A DNA stretch of 64,000 bases from Mesorhizobium sp. YM1C-6-2 (GTDB lineage Bacteria > Pseudomonadota > Alphaproteobacteria > Rhizobiales > Rhizobiaceae): contig NZ_RCIZ01000008.1 in assembly GCF_003666685.1 (NCBI RefSeq), positions 158,889 through 222,888 of the forward strand. Direction: 5' to 3'. Below the pieces are notes generated by a model. The model was not told where the DNA came from. It saw only the letters and a list, made by a program, of their open reading frames with translations, and ran no database searches. The stretch's first letter is position 1; each line of letters starts with the position of its first letter. Both the position numbers and the translations under genes were made by a program. Positions 1-8,594 of the stretch are shown here, piece by piece.

Positions 1-2567
1 GCGGCGTCGCGCATGCCGGCGGGATGGATCGGGAACATGCAGATCACCGTCGTGCCCTGGTCGGGCGCCGTCTCGATGCGCACGCTGCCGCCGTGCAGTT
101 CGACGAAGCTCTTCACGATCGACAGCCCAAGCCCGGCGCCGCGGCGGCGGCCGCCATTGCTGCGCGGCTCGAAGCGGCGGAACACCGTGTCGAGGATTTC
201 CGGCGGCATGCCCGGCCCGTCGTCGTGCACCGAGAATTCCGTGCCGATCTCCAGTCCCCGGCAGGCGAGCCTGATGGTGCTGCCATCGGGCGCATAGTTC
301 ACCGCGTTGCTGAGCAGGTTGTACAATATCTGCCGGATGCGGATGCCGTCGCCAAGCATGTATTCCGGCGCGAAGACCGTCTCCACCTTGAGCGCGATCG
401 AATGTTCGGCGAGCCGGTCGGCGATCAGCTCGCCCGCGGCGGCAATCGTCTTCTTGACGTCCACCTCGGAGATGTCGAGTTCCATGATGCCGGCATCGAC
501 GGTGGCGAGATCGAGGATATCGTTGACGATGGTGAGCAGCACCGAGGACGACGAGCCGATATGCTCGACATATTCGCGCTGGCGCGGTCCGAGCGGCCCG
601 GTCGCCGGCAATGACAGCAGTTCGGTGAAGCCTATGATGTTGGTCAGCGGCGAGCGCAACTCGTAGGAGACGTGCTGAACGAAGTCGTTCTTCAGCTGAT
701 CGGCCTTCTCCAGCGCCTCGTTCTTTTCCTTCAGCGCCCGCTCGATGTTCACCCGGTCGGTGACGTCGACGAAAGTGATCATCACCTGGCCGTTGGGGAG
801 ATGGATGACGCCGTAGCGCAGCACCGTACCGTCTGCGAGCTCGGTCTGGCCGTGACGGTCGCGCCGTTCCTCGTCGAAGCCGGTGACGGATGCGACGAAA
901 CCCGCCCAGGGGCTGTCCTTCGCCAGCGGCTCGCAATGCGCCCTGATGTCGGAGATATGTGCCTTCCGGGCGACGATATCGTCGGGAAGCTGCCACAGCG
1001 TGTCGAAGGCCGGATTGGAGAGCCGGATGCGGCCGTCAGGCCCGAACACCGCCACCCCTTCAGCCAGATTGTCCAGCGTCTCGCCCTGCACGCGCACCGC
1101 GGTGGCGTAGCGGCTTTCGAGAGCCATCTTCTCGGTCAGGTTCTCGAACACCCAGGTGACGCCGCCCTTGGGCTGCGGATTGGCGACGACGCGGATGGTA
1201 CGACCATCCGGCAGGTGCCACAGATGCTCCTGCGGATCGACCGAGCGATAGGCGGAAAGGAGGGTTTCCTTCCAGCGCCGCCACTCCGGCTGCTCGGCGA
1301 TCTTGCCCTCGCTGCGCAGCCTGTCGATCAGCAGTGCATTGTCCGGTGCGCTGGCCAGGAAGCCGTGGTCGAGTTCCCAGAGTTTCTGGAAGGCCTGGTT
1401 GAAGAAACGCAGCTTCTCGTGCTCGTCGAAGATCGCAACCGCTGTGGTGAGCCGGTCGAGCGTGTCGGCGTGGCTCCTGACCGTTCGCTCGTATTCGGCG
1501 CGGATGGCGTCGATCTCGCTCTTGTCCACGGCGATGCCGGCCGATCCCTCGGGGCCGGCGAAATCCGTGACAGCCAGGACGCTGCGGTCGCCGGCGATCA
1601 CCGTCGACAGCGCCTGGTCGAAGACCGGCTGCGACCTGTGTTCCCTGTCGATCGCGTCACGCGCCTGGGTGCCCAGGAGTTCCTTGCCCTCGCGGACGGC
1701 GGCTTCCGCATCGACCGCCTCGACGGCCGTGGCGTAGGCGCGGTTCACCCATCTCAGCTGCCCGTCCTTGGCCCTGATCCAGAACGGCATGCTCAGCGCG
1801 TCCACCAGTCCGAGCATGGTCTCGTGGCTGGCCGAAAGCACCTGGTTGTCGAGCTTCAGCCGCGCCTGCGCGCGCTGGCTTTCGGAGAGCGACAGGAAGC
1901 GCACGATGACGTAGGAGGCACTCTTGCGCCCCTGCACCTCGAGCGGCGCGCCGTTCTGCGCCTCGATCACCAGGTCGAAGGCTATGCCCCTCTCGCGCAG
2001 CGCCGCAAGCGCGTTCTCGAGCGCCGCCGCCGAACGCGGCATCAGCCAGCGGCCGAAGGCGAGGAACGAGGCACGCTCGTCGGGGGCGCCGCTTTCGACC
2101 GGCAGCGAGCCGATCAGCTCCGGCTTCCGCCTGTCGTCGTTCCAGACGATGATGCGCTGGTCGCGCAGGTTGAGCAGCGCCTCGGAGCGTTGGATCGCCG
2201 CATTGAGGTCGGCGACGCGGCCGCGCAGCTCGATGTTCTCGGCCGCGGTCCTGGCGCGCTCGCGGATGAGGAAGATCGCCGACAGGAGCGCGGCGCCCAT
2301 GACGCCTGCGAACATCGCAAGCTGTATCACCTCGAACGTGCCGAAGGATGCAGGCGGCCGTGCTGGTGTTTCCTGCGCGTGGGCGAGGCCTGCGGCCAGC
2401 ATCGACGATGCGGCGCCGCCCCAGATCAGGGTCCGTCGCAGGGTTCTTGGAAGCTGCCGGGTGCCGCGGACACGGAACCCGTTGCCGTCTGCCCCGACGG
2501 CGTTTCCGGAATCCCCGTTCCGGCCGGATTCGGCCTTTCCCGCTTGACGCGGGGCATCCCCCGGCAT
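1..2567 (-). CDS. divL: DivL-like PAS sensor kinase homologue with Tyr at the phospho-acceptor position (3' end outside window)
   Basis: At least 855 residues are visible and the C-terminus lies beyond the window edge. The start at 2567 follows a GAGGA ribosome site. A hydrophobic stretch at about residues 47-65 and a membrane segment at about 78-101 are followed by PAS-like regions, a dimerisation helix and an ATPase domain with GAGLGLSIV near the edge. The H-box reads HVSYELRSPL, so Tyr635 replaces the usual His. That substitution is the hallmark of DivL, which in Caulobacter works as a tyrosine pseudokinase in the DivK-CckA-CtrA circuit. Assignment to DivL rests on this motif, the size and the PAS architecture. 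It lies just downstream of ahcY. Confidence 0.85.
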   Translation of the reverse strand, partial: MPGDAPRQAGKAESGRNGDSGNAVGADGNGFRVRGTRQLPRTLRRTLIWGGAASSMLAAGLAHAQETPARPPASFGTFEVIQLAMFAGVMGAALLSAIFLIRERARTAAENIELRGRVADLNAAIQRSEALLNLRDQRIIVWNDDRRKPELIGSLPVESGAPDERASFLAFGRWLMPRSAAALENALAALRERGIAFDLVIEAQNGAPLEVQGRKSASYVIVRFLSLSESQRAQARLKLDNQVLSASHETMLGLVDALSMPFWIRAKDGQLRWVNRAYATAVEAVDAEAAVREGKELLGTQARDAIDREHRSQPVFDQALSTVIAGDRSVLAVTDFAGPEGSAGIAVDKSEIDAIRAEYERTVRSHADTLDRLTTAVAIFDEHEKLRFFNQAFQKLWELDHGFLASAPDNALLIDRLRSEGKIAEQPEWRRWKETLLSAYRSVDPQEHLWHLPDGRTIRVVANPQPKGGVTWVFENLTEKMALESRYATAVRVQGETLDNLAEGVAVFGPDGRIRLSNPAFDTLWQLPDDIVARKAHISDIRAHCEPLAKDSPWAGFVASVTGFDEERRDRHGQTELADGTVLRYGVIHLPNGQVMITFVDVTDRVNIERALKEKNEALEKADQLKNDFVQHVSYELRSPLTNIIGFTELLSLPATGPLGPRQREYVEHIGSSSSVLLTIVNDILDLATVDAGIMELDISEVDVKKTIAAAGELIADRLAEHSIALKVETVFAPEYMLGDGIRIRQILYNLLSNAVNYAPDGSTIRLACRGLEIGTEFSVHDDGPGMPPEILDTVFRRFEPRSNGGRRRGAGLGLSIVKSFVELHGGSVRIETAPDQGTTVICMFPIHPAGMRDA

Positions 2568-2702
2568 GTCTTGTTCCTCTCCGCCGCCTGACTGCAAGAC
2601 CGCACAGGCAAGAGCGCTTCCACCGTTCCCCGTAACACGGTGGCGTCGCGAATCACCGAACCATAGCCCTTGCGCGAATCGGCGTGAAGAAGGCCGCCGG
2701 CC

Positions 2703-2740
2703 AAAAATGAGGCCGGGCGAAATGTCAATCGCCCGGCCTC
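2703..2740 (-). terminator. Rho-independent terminator of ahcY
   Basis: Perfect 11-bp inverted repeat (2709-2719 with 2730-2740, 10-nt loop) located 28 nt past the ahcY stop. Read on the minus strand it is followed by ATTTTTGG. It separates ahcY from divL, which starts at 2567. Confidence 0.85.
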
Positions 2741-2767
2741 AATATGTTGTGTCTGAAGTCGCTATGG

Positions 2768-4162
2768 TTAATAGCGATAGTGTTCCGGCTTGAACGGTCC
2801 CTGCGGCGCCACGCCGATATAGGCGGCCTGCTCGCCGGACAGTTCCGTCAGCTTGGCGCCGAGCTTGTCGAGATGCAGCTTGGCGACCTTCTCGTCGAGA
2901 TGCTTCGGCAGCACATAGACCTGGTTCTGGTACTGGCCGTGCTTTGTGAACAGCTCGATCTGGGCGAGCACCTGGTTGGTGAAGGAGGCGCTCATCACGA
3001 AGCTCGGATGGCCGGTCGCGTTGCCGAGGTTGAGCAGGCGGCCCTCCGACAGCAGGATCATGCGCTTGCCATCGGGGAAGGAGATCATGTCGACCTGCGG
3101 CTTCACATTGGTCCATTTCAGGTTGCGCAGCGACGCCACCTGGATCTCGTTGTCGAAGTGGCCGATGTTGCCGACGATCGCCATGTCCTTCAGCTTGCGC
3201 ATGTGGTCGAGGGTCAGCACGTCCTTGTTGCCGGTCGCGGTGATCACGATGTCGGCGGTCGAGATCGCGTCGTCCATGGTGACGACCTCGTAGCCGTCCA
3301 TCGCCGCCTGCAGCGCGCAGATCGGATCGGCCTCGGTGACCTTCACGCGGGCGCCGGCGCCCTGCAACGACGCGGCCGAGCCCTTGCCTACGTCGCCGTA
3401 GCCGGCGACGATCGCCACCTTGCCGGCCATCATCACGTCGGTGCCGCGGCGGATGCCGTCGACCAGGCTCTCCTTGCAGCCGTACTTGTTGTCGAACTTG
3501 GACTTGGTGACACTGTCATTGACGTTGATCGCGGGGAAGGGCAGCAGACCCTTCTTCTGCAACTGGTAGAGCCGGTTGACGCCGGTCGTCGTCTCCTCGG
3601 TGACGCCCTTGATCGCGTCACGCTGCTTGGTGAAGAAGCCGGGCGTTGCCGCCAGCCGCTTCTTGATCTGCGCGAAGAGGATTTCCTCTTCCTCGCTGCC
3701 CGGCTTCGACAGCACATCCTCGCCCGCCTCAGCCCGCGCGCCGATCAGGATATACATGGTGGCGTCGCCGCCATCGTCGAGGATCATGTTCGACTGGCCG
3801 CCATCCGCCCACTGGAAGATCTGGTCGGTGTATTCCCAGTACTCTTCCAGCGACTCGCCCTTGACCGCAAAGACCGGGATGCCGGAATCGGCGATCGCCG
3901 CCGCGGCATGGTCCTGCGTCGAAAAGATGTTGCAGGACGCCCAGCGTATGTCGGCGCCCAGCGCCTTCAGCGTCTCGATCAGCACCGCAGTCTGGATCGT
4001 CATGTGCAGCGAGCCGGAGATGCGCGCGCCCTTGAGCGGCTGCTTGTCGCCGAACTCGTCGCGGCAGGCCATCAGGCCCGGCATCTCGGTCTCGGCGATC
4101 TCGATCTCCTTGCGGCCCCAGCCTGCAAGCGACAGATCGGCAACTTTATAGTCCTTGGCCAT
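2768..4162 (-). CDS. ahcY: Adenosylhomocysteinase (S-adenosyl-L-homocysteine hydrolase)
   Basis: 464 residues, full length for the bacterial family. It hydrolyses S-adenosylhomocysteine to adenosine and homocysteine, keeping the methylation cycle running in the cytoplasm. The NAD-binding GYGDVGKG motif and the typical C-terminal end PEHYRY are present. It is a single-gene unit, with its own leader of about 220 nt containing an ATAAAGA/TCTTTAT inverted repeat and its own terminator. The separation from upstream ptsH and downstream divL suggests independent control. Confidence 0.97.
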   Translation of the reverse strand: MAKDYKVADLSLAGWGRKEIEIAETEMPGLMACRDEFGDKQPLKGARISGSLHMTIQTAVLIETLKALGADIRWASCNIFSTQDHAAAAIADSGIPVFAVKGESLEEYWEYTDQIFQWADGGQSNMILDDGGDATMYILIGARAEAGEDVLSKPGSEEEEILFAQIKKRLAATPGFFTKQRDAIKGVTEETTTGVNRLYQLQKKGLLPFPAINVNDSVTKSKFDNKYGCKESLVDGIRRGTDVMMAGKVAIVAGYGDVGKGSAASLQGAGARVKVTEADPICALQAAMDGYEVVTMDDAISTADIVITATGNKDVLTLDHMRKLKDMAIVGNIGHFDNEIQVASLRNLKWTNVKPQVDMISFPDGKRMILLSEGRLLNLGNATGHPSFVMSASFTNQVLAQIELFTKHGQYQNQVYVLPKHLDEKVAKLHLDKLGAKLTELSGEQAAYIGVAPQGPFKPEHYRY

Positions 4163-4316
4163 GCTTATGCTCCGGAATTTTCACTCGGTCTGGCGCGCGC
4201 TGCGGATCATGGAAATCCGCGGCCCAGCCTGTTGGGAAGCGCAGCAATCCAGCGACGGATGCATGCGCGAAAGGTGCGCTGTGACTAGCAGATCGCCCTG
4301 AAATCGACAATGGGAT

Positions 4317-4332
4317 ATAAAGAAATCTTTAT
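4317..4332. promoter_or_regulatory. Inverted repeat upstream of ahcY, candidate operator
   Basis: ATAAAGA-AA-TCTTTAT, a perfect 7-bp inverted repeat in the ahcY leader about 155 nt before the start codon, in an A/T-rich patch. ArsR-family SahR regulators are known to control ahcY and methionine-cycle genes in Proteobacteria. Assigning this site to SahR is an inference from position and palindromic form; no sahR gene is in the window. Confidence 0.45.
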
Positions 4333-4383
4333 TCGTGCATATGACACACGGATGCGCAGGCCGCGAAAACGGCCTTCCGAGGC

Positions 4384-4686
4384 CTAGGCTTCCTCGCCGA
4401 AACGCGTGGCGATCAGTTGCTCGATGGCGTCGATCGCCTGCTCAGCGTCCGGACCCGTAGCCGTCACGCGGATGGAGCAGCCGGGGCTCGCGGCCAACAT
4501 CATCAGGCCCATGATCGACGTGCCGCCGACCTTGATGCCGTCCTTCTCGACGGTCACGGCAGCGCGATAGGAATCGGCGAGCTGCACGAATTTTGCGGAA
4601 GCCCGCGCGTGGAGGCCGCGCTGGTTGATGATCAGGAAGTCGCGGGCGATGGCACCTTCTGCTTCAGAACTTCCCGCCTCGCTCAT
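4384..4686 (-). CDS. HPr phosphocarrier protein of the (nitrogen-type) phosphotransferase system
   Basis: 100 residues. The start at 4686 was chosen over an upstream in-frame ATG that would overlap the EIIA gene. His26 in RGLHARAS is the phosphorylation site used by EI. Ser57 in the segment TSIMGLMML matches the regulatory serine phosphorylated by HPr kinase. It lies 10 nt downstream of the EIIA gene, so the two are co-transcribed. There is no sugar permease component nearby, which fits the regulatory PTS of alphaproteobacteria. It may be annotated as ptsH or npr. Confidence 0.92.
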   Translation of the reverse strand: MSEAGSSEAEGAIARDFLIINQRGLHARASAKFVQLADSYRAAVTVEKDGIKVGGTSIMGLMMLAASPGCSIRVTATGPDAEQAIDAIEQLIATRFGEEA

Positions 4687-4696
4687 CCTGCCCCGC

Positions 4697-5098
4697 TTAT
4701 TTGGCCGCCAGAAGCTGGCTGGCGACGTTGATGTATTTGCGGCCGGCGGCCTGCGCCTCCTCGACCGCGACAGCAAGCTTGTCGGCCTTGCGCACGCTTG
4801 ACAGCTTGATCAGCATGGGCAGGTTCATGCCGGCGATCACCTCGACCCGCCCCGCTTCCATCACGGAAATGGCGAGGTTGGACGGCGTGCCGCCGAACAT
4901 GTCGGTCAGCACCACCACGCCGGAACCCTGGTCGACCCGGGCCACGGCGTCGACGATGTCCCTGCGCCGTTCCTCCATGTTGTCGTCCGCGCCGATCGAG
5001 ACGGTCTCGAAGTTTTCCTGCGGGCCGACGACATGCTCCACGGCGTTGCGGAACTCTTCTGCCAGACGACCGTGCGTCACAAGCACCAAGCCGATCAT
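4697..5098 (-). CDS. Mannose-type EIIA protein of the regulatory PTS
   Basis: 133 residues, the size of a single EIIA-Man domain. His9 in LVTHGRLA is the predicted phospho-acceptor. The TDMFGGTPSN segment is typical of the family. In rhizobia this protein, often named ManX or EIIA-Man, accepts phosphate from HPr and has no matching EIIB/C/D permease. It acts in regulation linked to carbon supply and to the ChvG/HprK neighbours. It sits between hprK (184-nt gap with a hairpin) and HPr (10-nt gap). Confidence 0.9.
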   Translation of the reverse strand: MIGLVLVTHGRLAEEFRNAVEHVVGPQENFETVSIGADDNMEERRRDIVDAVARVDQGSGVVVLTDMFGGTPSNLAISVMEAGRVEVIAGMNLPMLIKLSSVRKADKLAVAVEEAQAAGRKYINVASQLLAAK

Positions 5099-5194
5099 GC
5101 TCTCCAGGCTTTCGTCATCATCCGTTCACCGGCATTCCGTAGAGCCTGCCCTGGCTCACGCCCATCCGGGCTGTCCGGTCGGCGGGAGCGCTAT

Positions 5195-5221
5195 CTTGTC
5201 GACGCGCGAAGCGTTGACAAG
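5195..5221. repeat. 11-bp inverted repeat between hprK and the EIIA gene
   Basis: CTTGTCGACGC-GCGAA-GCGTTGACAAG, 10 of 11 positions paired. It lies in the 184-nt gap inside the chvI-chvG-hprK / EIIA-HPr gene string. No T-run follows on either strand, so a simple terminator is unlikely. It could be an operator or an RNA stem-loop that separates expression of the two halves. Confidence 0.5.
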
Positions 5222-5282
5222 CCCATATTTGCGCATCCCATGGCCATTTTGCCGCAGCGCAATATCCTGTTCCAGCCCGCTT

Positions 5283-5726
5283 TCAGCCGAAAGGCGGCAG
5301 CGAAAGCCGCGCCGCCACCGCCATCAGCGCGGCCCTGCGGTCATCCGCGGCGAGCTTCAGCAGCGGCACTTCGCAGCCGAGCAGCGGCTCCGTTGCCGTC
5401 TCCGGAAAGCGTTCCGCCACATGCCGTTCCACCAGCCGCACCACCAGGTCCGCAGGCACCTTCATTTCGCAGGCCGTCGGCTGCGGACCGACGCCCCTGA
5501 CCTCTACCAGCCCCGCGATGGTTGCCGGCGCCGCGCAGATCACGCGGCCCCCATGAACAGACAGCAGGACCTGATCGTCGGCCACCAGCCGCGCGAACCA
5601 TCCGAACGACCGGGCATGGGATATAAGCGTCAGGGCAAGCTGTGTCTTGCCCATGCCGGAAGAGCCGACGATCACAATGCCGCGATCACCGAGCACGACC
5701 GCGCTGGCGTGGATGTTTTGCGGCAT
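5283..5726 (-). CDS. hprK: HPr kinase/phosphorylase, short alphaproteobacterial form
   Basis: 147 residues, about half the length of the Firmicutes enzyme, with only the C-terminal catalytic domain. Walker A GSSGMGKT lies at residues 21-28. The family phosphorylates and dephosphorylates the regulatory serine of HPr, here probably Ser57 of the protein encoded downstream. The gene begins 1 nt after the chvG stop, so translation is likely coupled. The short form next to chvG/chvI is normal in this order. Confidence 0.92.
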   Translation of the reverse strand: MPQNIHASAVVLGDRGIVIVGSSGMGKTQLALTLISHARSFGWFARLVADDQVLLSVHGGRVICAAPATIAGLVEVRGVGPQPTACEMKVPADLVVRLVERHVAERFPETATEPLLGCEVPLLKLAADDRRAALMAVAARLSLPPFG

Positions 5727-5727
5727 G

Positions 5728-7518
5728 TCAGGATTCGGCCGGCAGCGTCACGGTAAAACGCGCGCCGCGGATTTCGCCCGGCTTGCCGCCTGCGATGTTT
5801 TCCGCAGTCAGCGTGCCGCCATGCGCCTCGACGATCTGGCGGCTGATCGACAGCCCGAGGCCGGAATTCTGGCCGAAGGCCTCGCCCGCCGGCCTGTCGG
5901 TGTAGAAGCGCTCGAAGATGCGGTCGATGTTGTCGGCGCGGATGCCCGGCCCGTTGTCGTCGACCGTCAGCATGACCAGCTTGCCGACGCGCGACAGCGA
6001 TACGGTGATGCGGCCATTCTCCTCCGAGACGAAGGAGCGCGCATTCTCGATCAGGTTGGTGATGACCTGCCCGAGGCGCAGGTCGTGCCCGATCACCGAA
6101 AAGCCCTTCGCGCCAGGCGGCAGCTTGTCCACCTTGAAGTCGATCTCGACCGGCTTGCGGTTGCCGCCGGCGTCGCGCATCGCCGCCACCAGATCGCCGA
6201 CGAATTTCTTGAGGTCGACCTTGCCCGCATCCTCGCGCGCCAGCTCCGCATCGAGCCGCGAGGCGTCGGAGATGTCGGTGATCAGGCGGTCGAGGCGCCT
6301 CACATCGTGCTGGATGATCTCCAGCAACCGTTCGCGCGAAGACTCGCTCTTGGCGATCGGCAAGGTCTCCACCGCACTGCGGAGCGAGGTCAGCGGATTC
6401 TTCAGTTCGTGGCTGACGTCGGCCGCGAAACTTTCGATCGCCTCGATGCGCGCATAAAGCGCGTTGGTCATGTCGCGCACGGCGATCGACAGATTGCCGA
6501 TCTCGTCCTGGCGGTCGGAGAAATCAGGTATCTCCTCGCGGTTCTTGACGCCGCGCCGGACGCGAACCGCCGCAGCGGCCAGCCGGCGCAGCGGATTGGC
6601 GATCGTCGACGCCAGCATGATCGACAGGAGCACGTTGACCAGCGCCGCCACGCCGAAGACGCGCAGGATCGAGTTGCGCTCGGCCGCGACGATCTTGTCG
6701 ATGTCGCCGCCCTGCGTCGACAGCATCAGCACGCCGAGCACGGCGCGGAAACGCTGCACCGGCACTGCCACCGACACGACCTGCTCGCCCTGTTCGGAAA
6801 TGCGCACCACGGTCGACGGCACGCCGGTCAGGGCGTTCATCACCTCGGGGAAGGCCGCGCCGTTGCCGCCCGGCTGTTCCTTGTAGATAGGCAGGTCGGT
6901 GCGGCGGAAGAACTCGACGATGGACTTCTGTATGCGCTCGAGGAGGTCGGGCTCCTCCTGGTCGACCGAAGGCAGGTCGTAGCGCAGGATCTGGCCGCGC
7001 GAGTAGAGATGGCGCGAATCGAGCAGCAGGTTGGCGTCGCGATCGTAGATGCGCGCCCGCGTCCTGGTCGGCGAGATCAGGCGCCGCAGCACCGGCGCGA
7101 CGCGCTCGGGATTGATCGGGAAGTCGAGACTGTCGAGCTGGTCGGAGCCCGGCCCCAGGCTTTCGCCGGCCTGAAGCTCGAGCAGTTTCTCCGGGTCGAT
7201 CGAGATCGAATCCGTCTCCACGGTCGCAGAGGCGGCGATGGCGCCGGCGATGATCTCGCCCTGGGTGCGCAGGCTTTCGACGCGGGCCTCGATCAGGCCG
7301 TCGCGGAACTGGTTGAGATAGAGGATGCCGACGACCAGCACGCAGAGCGCGGCGAGGTTGAGGAAGAGGATGCGCCGCGTCAGGCTGGAGAAAATATAGT
7401 GGCCAAGGAAGCGCTGCAGCCTGATGCGCAGCCTCCCCAGATAGGAAGGCAGAGGCCGCGCCGGCCGCTTCGCGGCAGCAGGCGCGTTCTTGATCTCCGC
7501 TTCCATGACCATGGACAA
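5728..7518 (-). CDS. chvG: Membrane sensor histidine kinase ChvG (ExoS/BvrS family)
   Basis: 596 residues. A cytoplasmic N-terminal tail is followed by a membrane segment near residues 50-70, a long periplasmic sensor region, a second membrane segment, HAMP, HisKA with His370 in DVSHELKNPL, and an ATPase domain with GLGLSISRQIVEAHGG. ChvG senses acid or envelope stress and phosphorylates ChvI. In Agrobacterium, Sinorhizobium and Brucella the pair controls host association, exopolysaccharide and cell-envelope genes. It lies 23 nt downstream of chvI and almost touches hprK. Confidence 0.96.
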   Translation of the reverse strand: MSMVMEAEIKNAPAAAKRPARPLPSYLGRLRIRLQRFLGHYIFSSLTRRILFLNLAALCVLVVGILYLNQFRDGLIEARVESLRTQGEIIAGAIAASATVETDSISIDPEKLLELQAGESLGPGSDQLDSLDFPINPERVAPVLRRLISPTRTRARIYDRDANLLLDSRHLYSRGQILRYDLPSVDQEEPDLLERIQKSIVEFFRRTDLPIYKEQPGGNGAAFPEVMNALTGVPSTVVRISEQGEQVVSVAVPVQRFRAVLGVLMLSTQGGDIDKIVAAERNSILRVFGVAALVNVLLSIMLASTIANPLRRLAAAAVRVRRGVKNREEIPDFSDRQDEIGNLSIAVRDMTNALYARIEAIESFAADVSHELKNPLTSLRSAVETLPIAKSESSRERLLEIIQHDVRRLDRLITDISDASRLDAELAREDAGKVDLKKFVGDLVAAMRDAGGNRKPVEIDFKVDKLPPGAKGFSVIGHDLRLGQVITNLIENARSFVSEENGRITVSLSRVGKLVMLTVDDNGPGIRADNIDRIFERFYTDRPAGEAFGQNSGLGLSISRQIVEAHGGTLTAENIAGGKPGEIRGARFTVTLPAES

Positions 7519-7541
7519 TGGTCTCCGCCTGGACTCCCGTC

Positions 7542-8243
7542 CTATGCCTCGCGGAACCGGTAGCCCACCCCGTAGAGCGTTTCGATCATCTCGAAATCGT
7601 CATCGACCTGCTTGAACTTCTTGCGCAGGCGCTTGATGTGGCTGTCGATCGTCCGATCGTCGACATAGACTTGCTCATCATAGGCCGAATCCATCAGCGC
7701 ATCACGGCTTTTTACCACGCCGGGACGCTGCGCCAGCGAATGCAGGATCAGGAATTCGGTGACGGTCAGCGTCACCGGCTCCCCCTTCCAGGTGCAGGTG
7801 TGGCGTTCCTGGTCCATGACGAGCTGGCCGCGCTCCAGCGATTTGGACTGCTGGGTCGGGGCCTTGGCGCCTGCCTCGCGGGCGGAGGCGCGGCGCAGGA
7901 CCGCCTTGACGCGCTCGACCAGCAGGCGCTGCGAAAACGGCTTCCGGATGAAGTCGTCGGCGCCCATCTTCAGGCCGAAGAGCTCGTCGATCTCGTCGTC
8001 CTTGGAGGTCAGGAAGATGACCGGCAGGTCCGATTTCTGGCGCATCCGGCGCAAGAGTTCCATACCGTCCATGCGCGGCATCTTGATGTCGAGGATGGCA
8101 AGATTCGGCGGGCGCGCCGCCAATCCCTCCAGCGCGGACGCCCCGTCGGTATAGGTCTCGACGCGGTAGCCCTCGGATTCAAGCGCGATCGAGACCGATG
8201 TCAGAATGTTGCGGTCGTCGTCGACAAGCGCGATTGTAGCCAT
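7542..8243 (-). CDS. chvI: Response regulator ChvI (ExoS-ChvI/BvrR family)
   Basis: 233 residues from the ATG at 8243. An in-frame ATG at 8261 is possible, but the family begins with the TIALVDDD receiver strand. Receiver domain with Asp52 in [10 protein letters not shown], then an OmpR-type winged-helix DNA-binding domain ending in the family motif [11 protein letters not shown]. It is the partner of ChvG and the first gene of the minus-strand string. It is transcribed divergently from pckA, with a 351-nt region in between. Confidence 0.95.
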   Translation of the reverse strand: MATIALVDDDRNILTSVSIALESEGYRVETYTDGASALEGLAARPPNLAILDIKMPRMDGMELLRRMRQKSDLPVIFLTSKDDEIDELFGLKMGADDFIRKPFSQRLLVERVKAVLRRASAREAGAKAPTQQSKSLERGQLVMDQERHTCTWKGEPVTLTVTEFLILHSLAQRPGVVKSRDALMDSAYDEQVYVDDRTIDSHIKRLRKKFKQVDDDFEMIETLYGVGYRFREA

Positions 8244-8594
8244 TTCAAGCGGCTCCCTCATGAGCGGATGTCCCTTCCTGCTGGCAGCAAGGGGCTTTTG
8301 CGGGACAAATTGGGTACAAATTGTGGCACAGTTTTCCGCTCATGTCACAGCAAGCCTTTCCTTTCGCGTTGCGGCCAATAGGCCCAACGCTTGGACGGCG
8401 AAACCGTGCCCTATCCTTTGGGAATGAAGCGGATATTCCGGTCATATAAACGATTTAAAAGAATTTCAAAATCTTTAAATCGATTAATGATTTGATATCG
8501 TTCATCTTTTCTGGTTTCGACCGTCCTAGCCCTCGTGGAGGGTTTCCCGAAATTCTGGTCGGGACAGCCATTGATCACGACGGGAGGACCGCCG
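8244..8594. promoter_or_regulatory. Divergent chvI/pckA promoter region with two related A/T-rich palindromic motifs
   Basis: The gene-free stretch of 351 nt contains TAAACGATTTAA (8447-8458) and TTAAATCGATTAA (8475-8487), two versions of one imperfect palindrome centred on CGAT, in an A/T-rich patch upstream of pckA. In rhizobia the LacI-family regulator PckR controls pckA. These motifs are my candidates for its operators, by position and symmetry only. A GTG at 8535 is in frame with pckA but has no ribosome site. The strong GGGAGGA at 8582-8588 marks the ATG at 8595. Confidence 0.5.

Noticed and set aside
672..2591. 639-codon open frame on the plus strand opposite divL
   Set aside because: It is antisense to a protein with clear kinase motifs. 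Its translation is rich in Arg, Asp, Val and His with no domain pattern, as expected from high-G+C codon bias.
4163..4383. Possible riboswitch (SAH/SAM type) in the ahcY leader
   Set aside because: I could not fit a conserved riboswitch core by eye. Only the short inverted repeat is supported. A covariance-model search would decide.
5647..7563. 638-codon open frame opposite chvG
   Set aside because: Antisense shadow of chvG, with no recognisable domains and no ribosome site.
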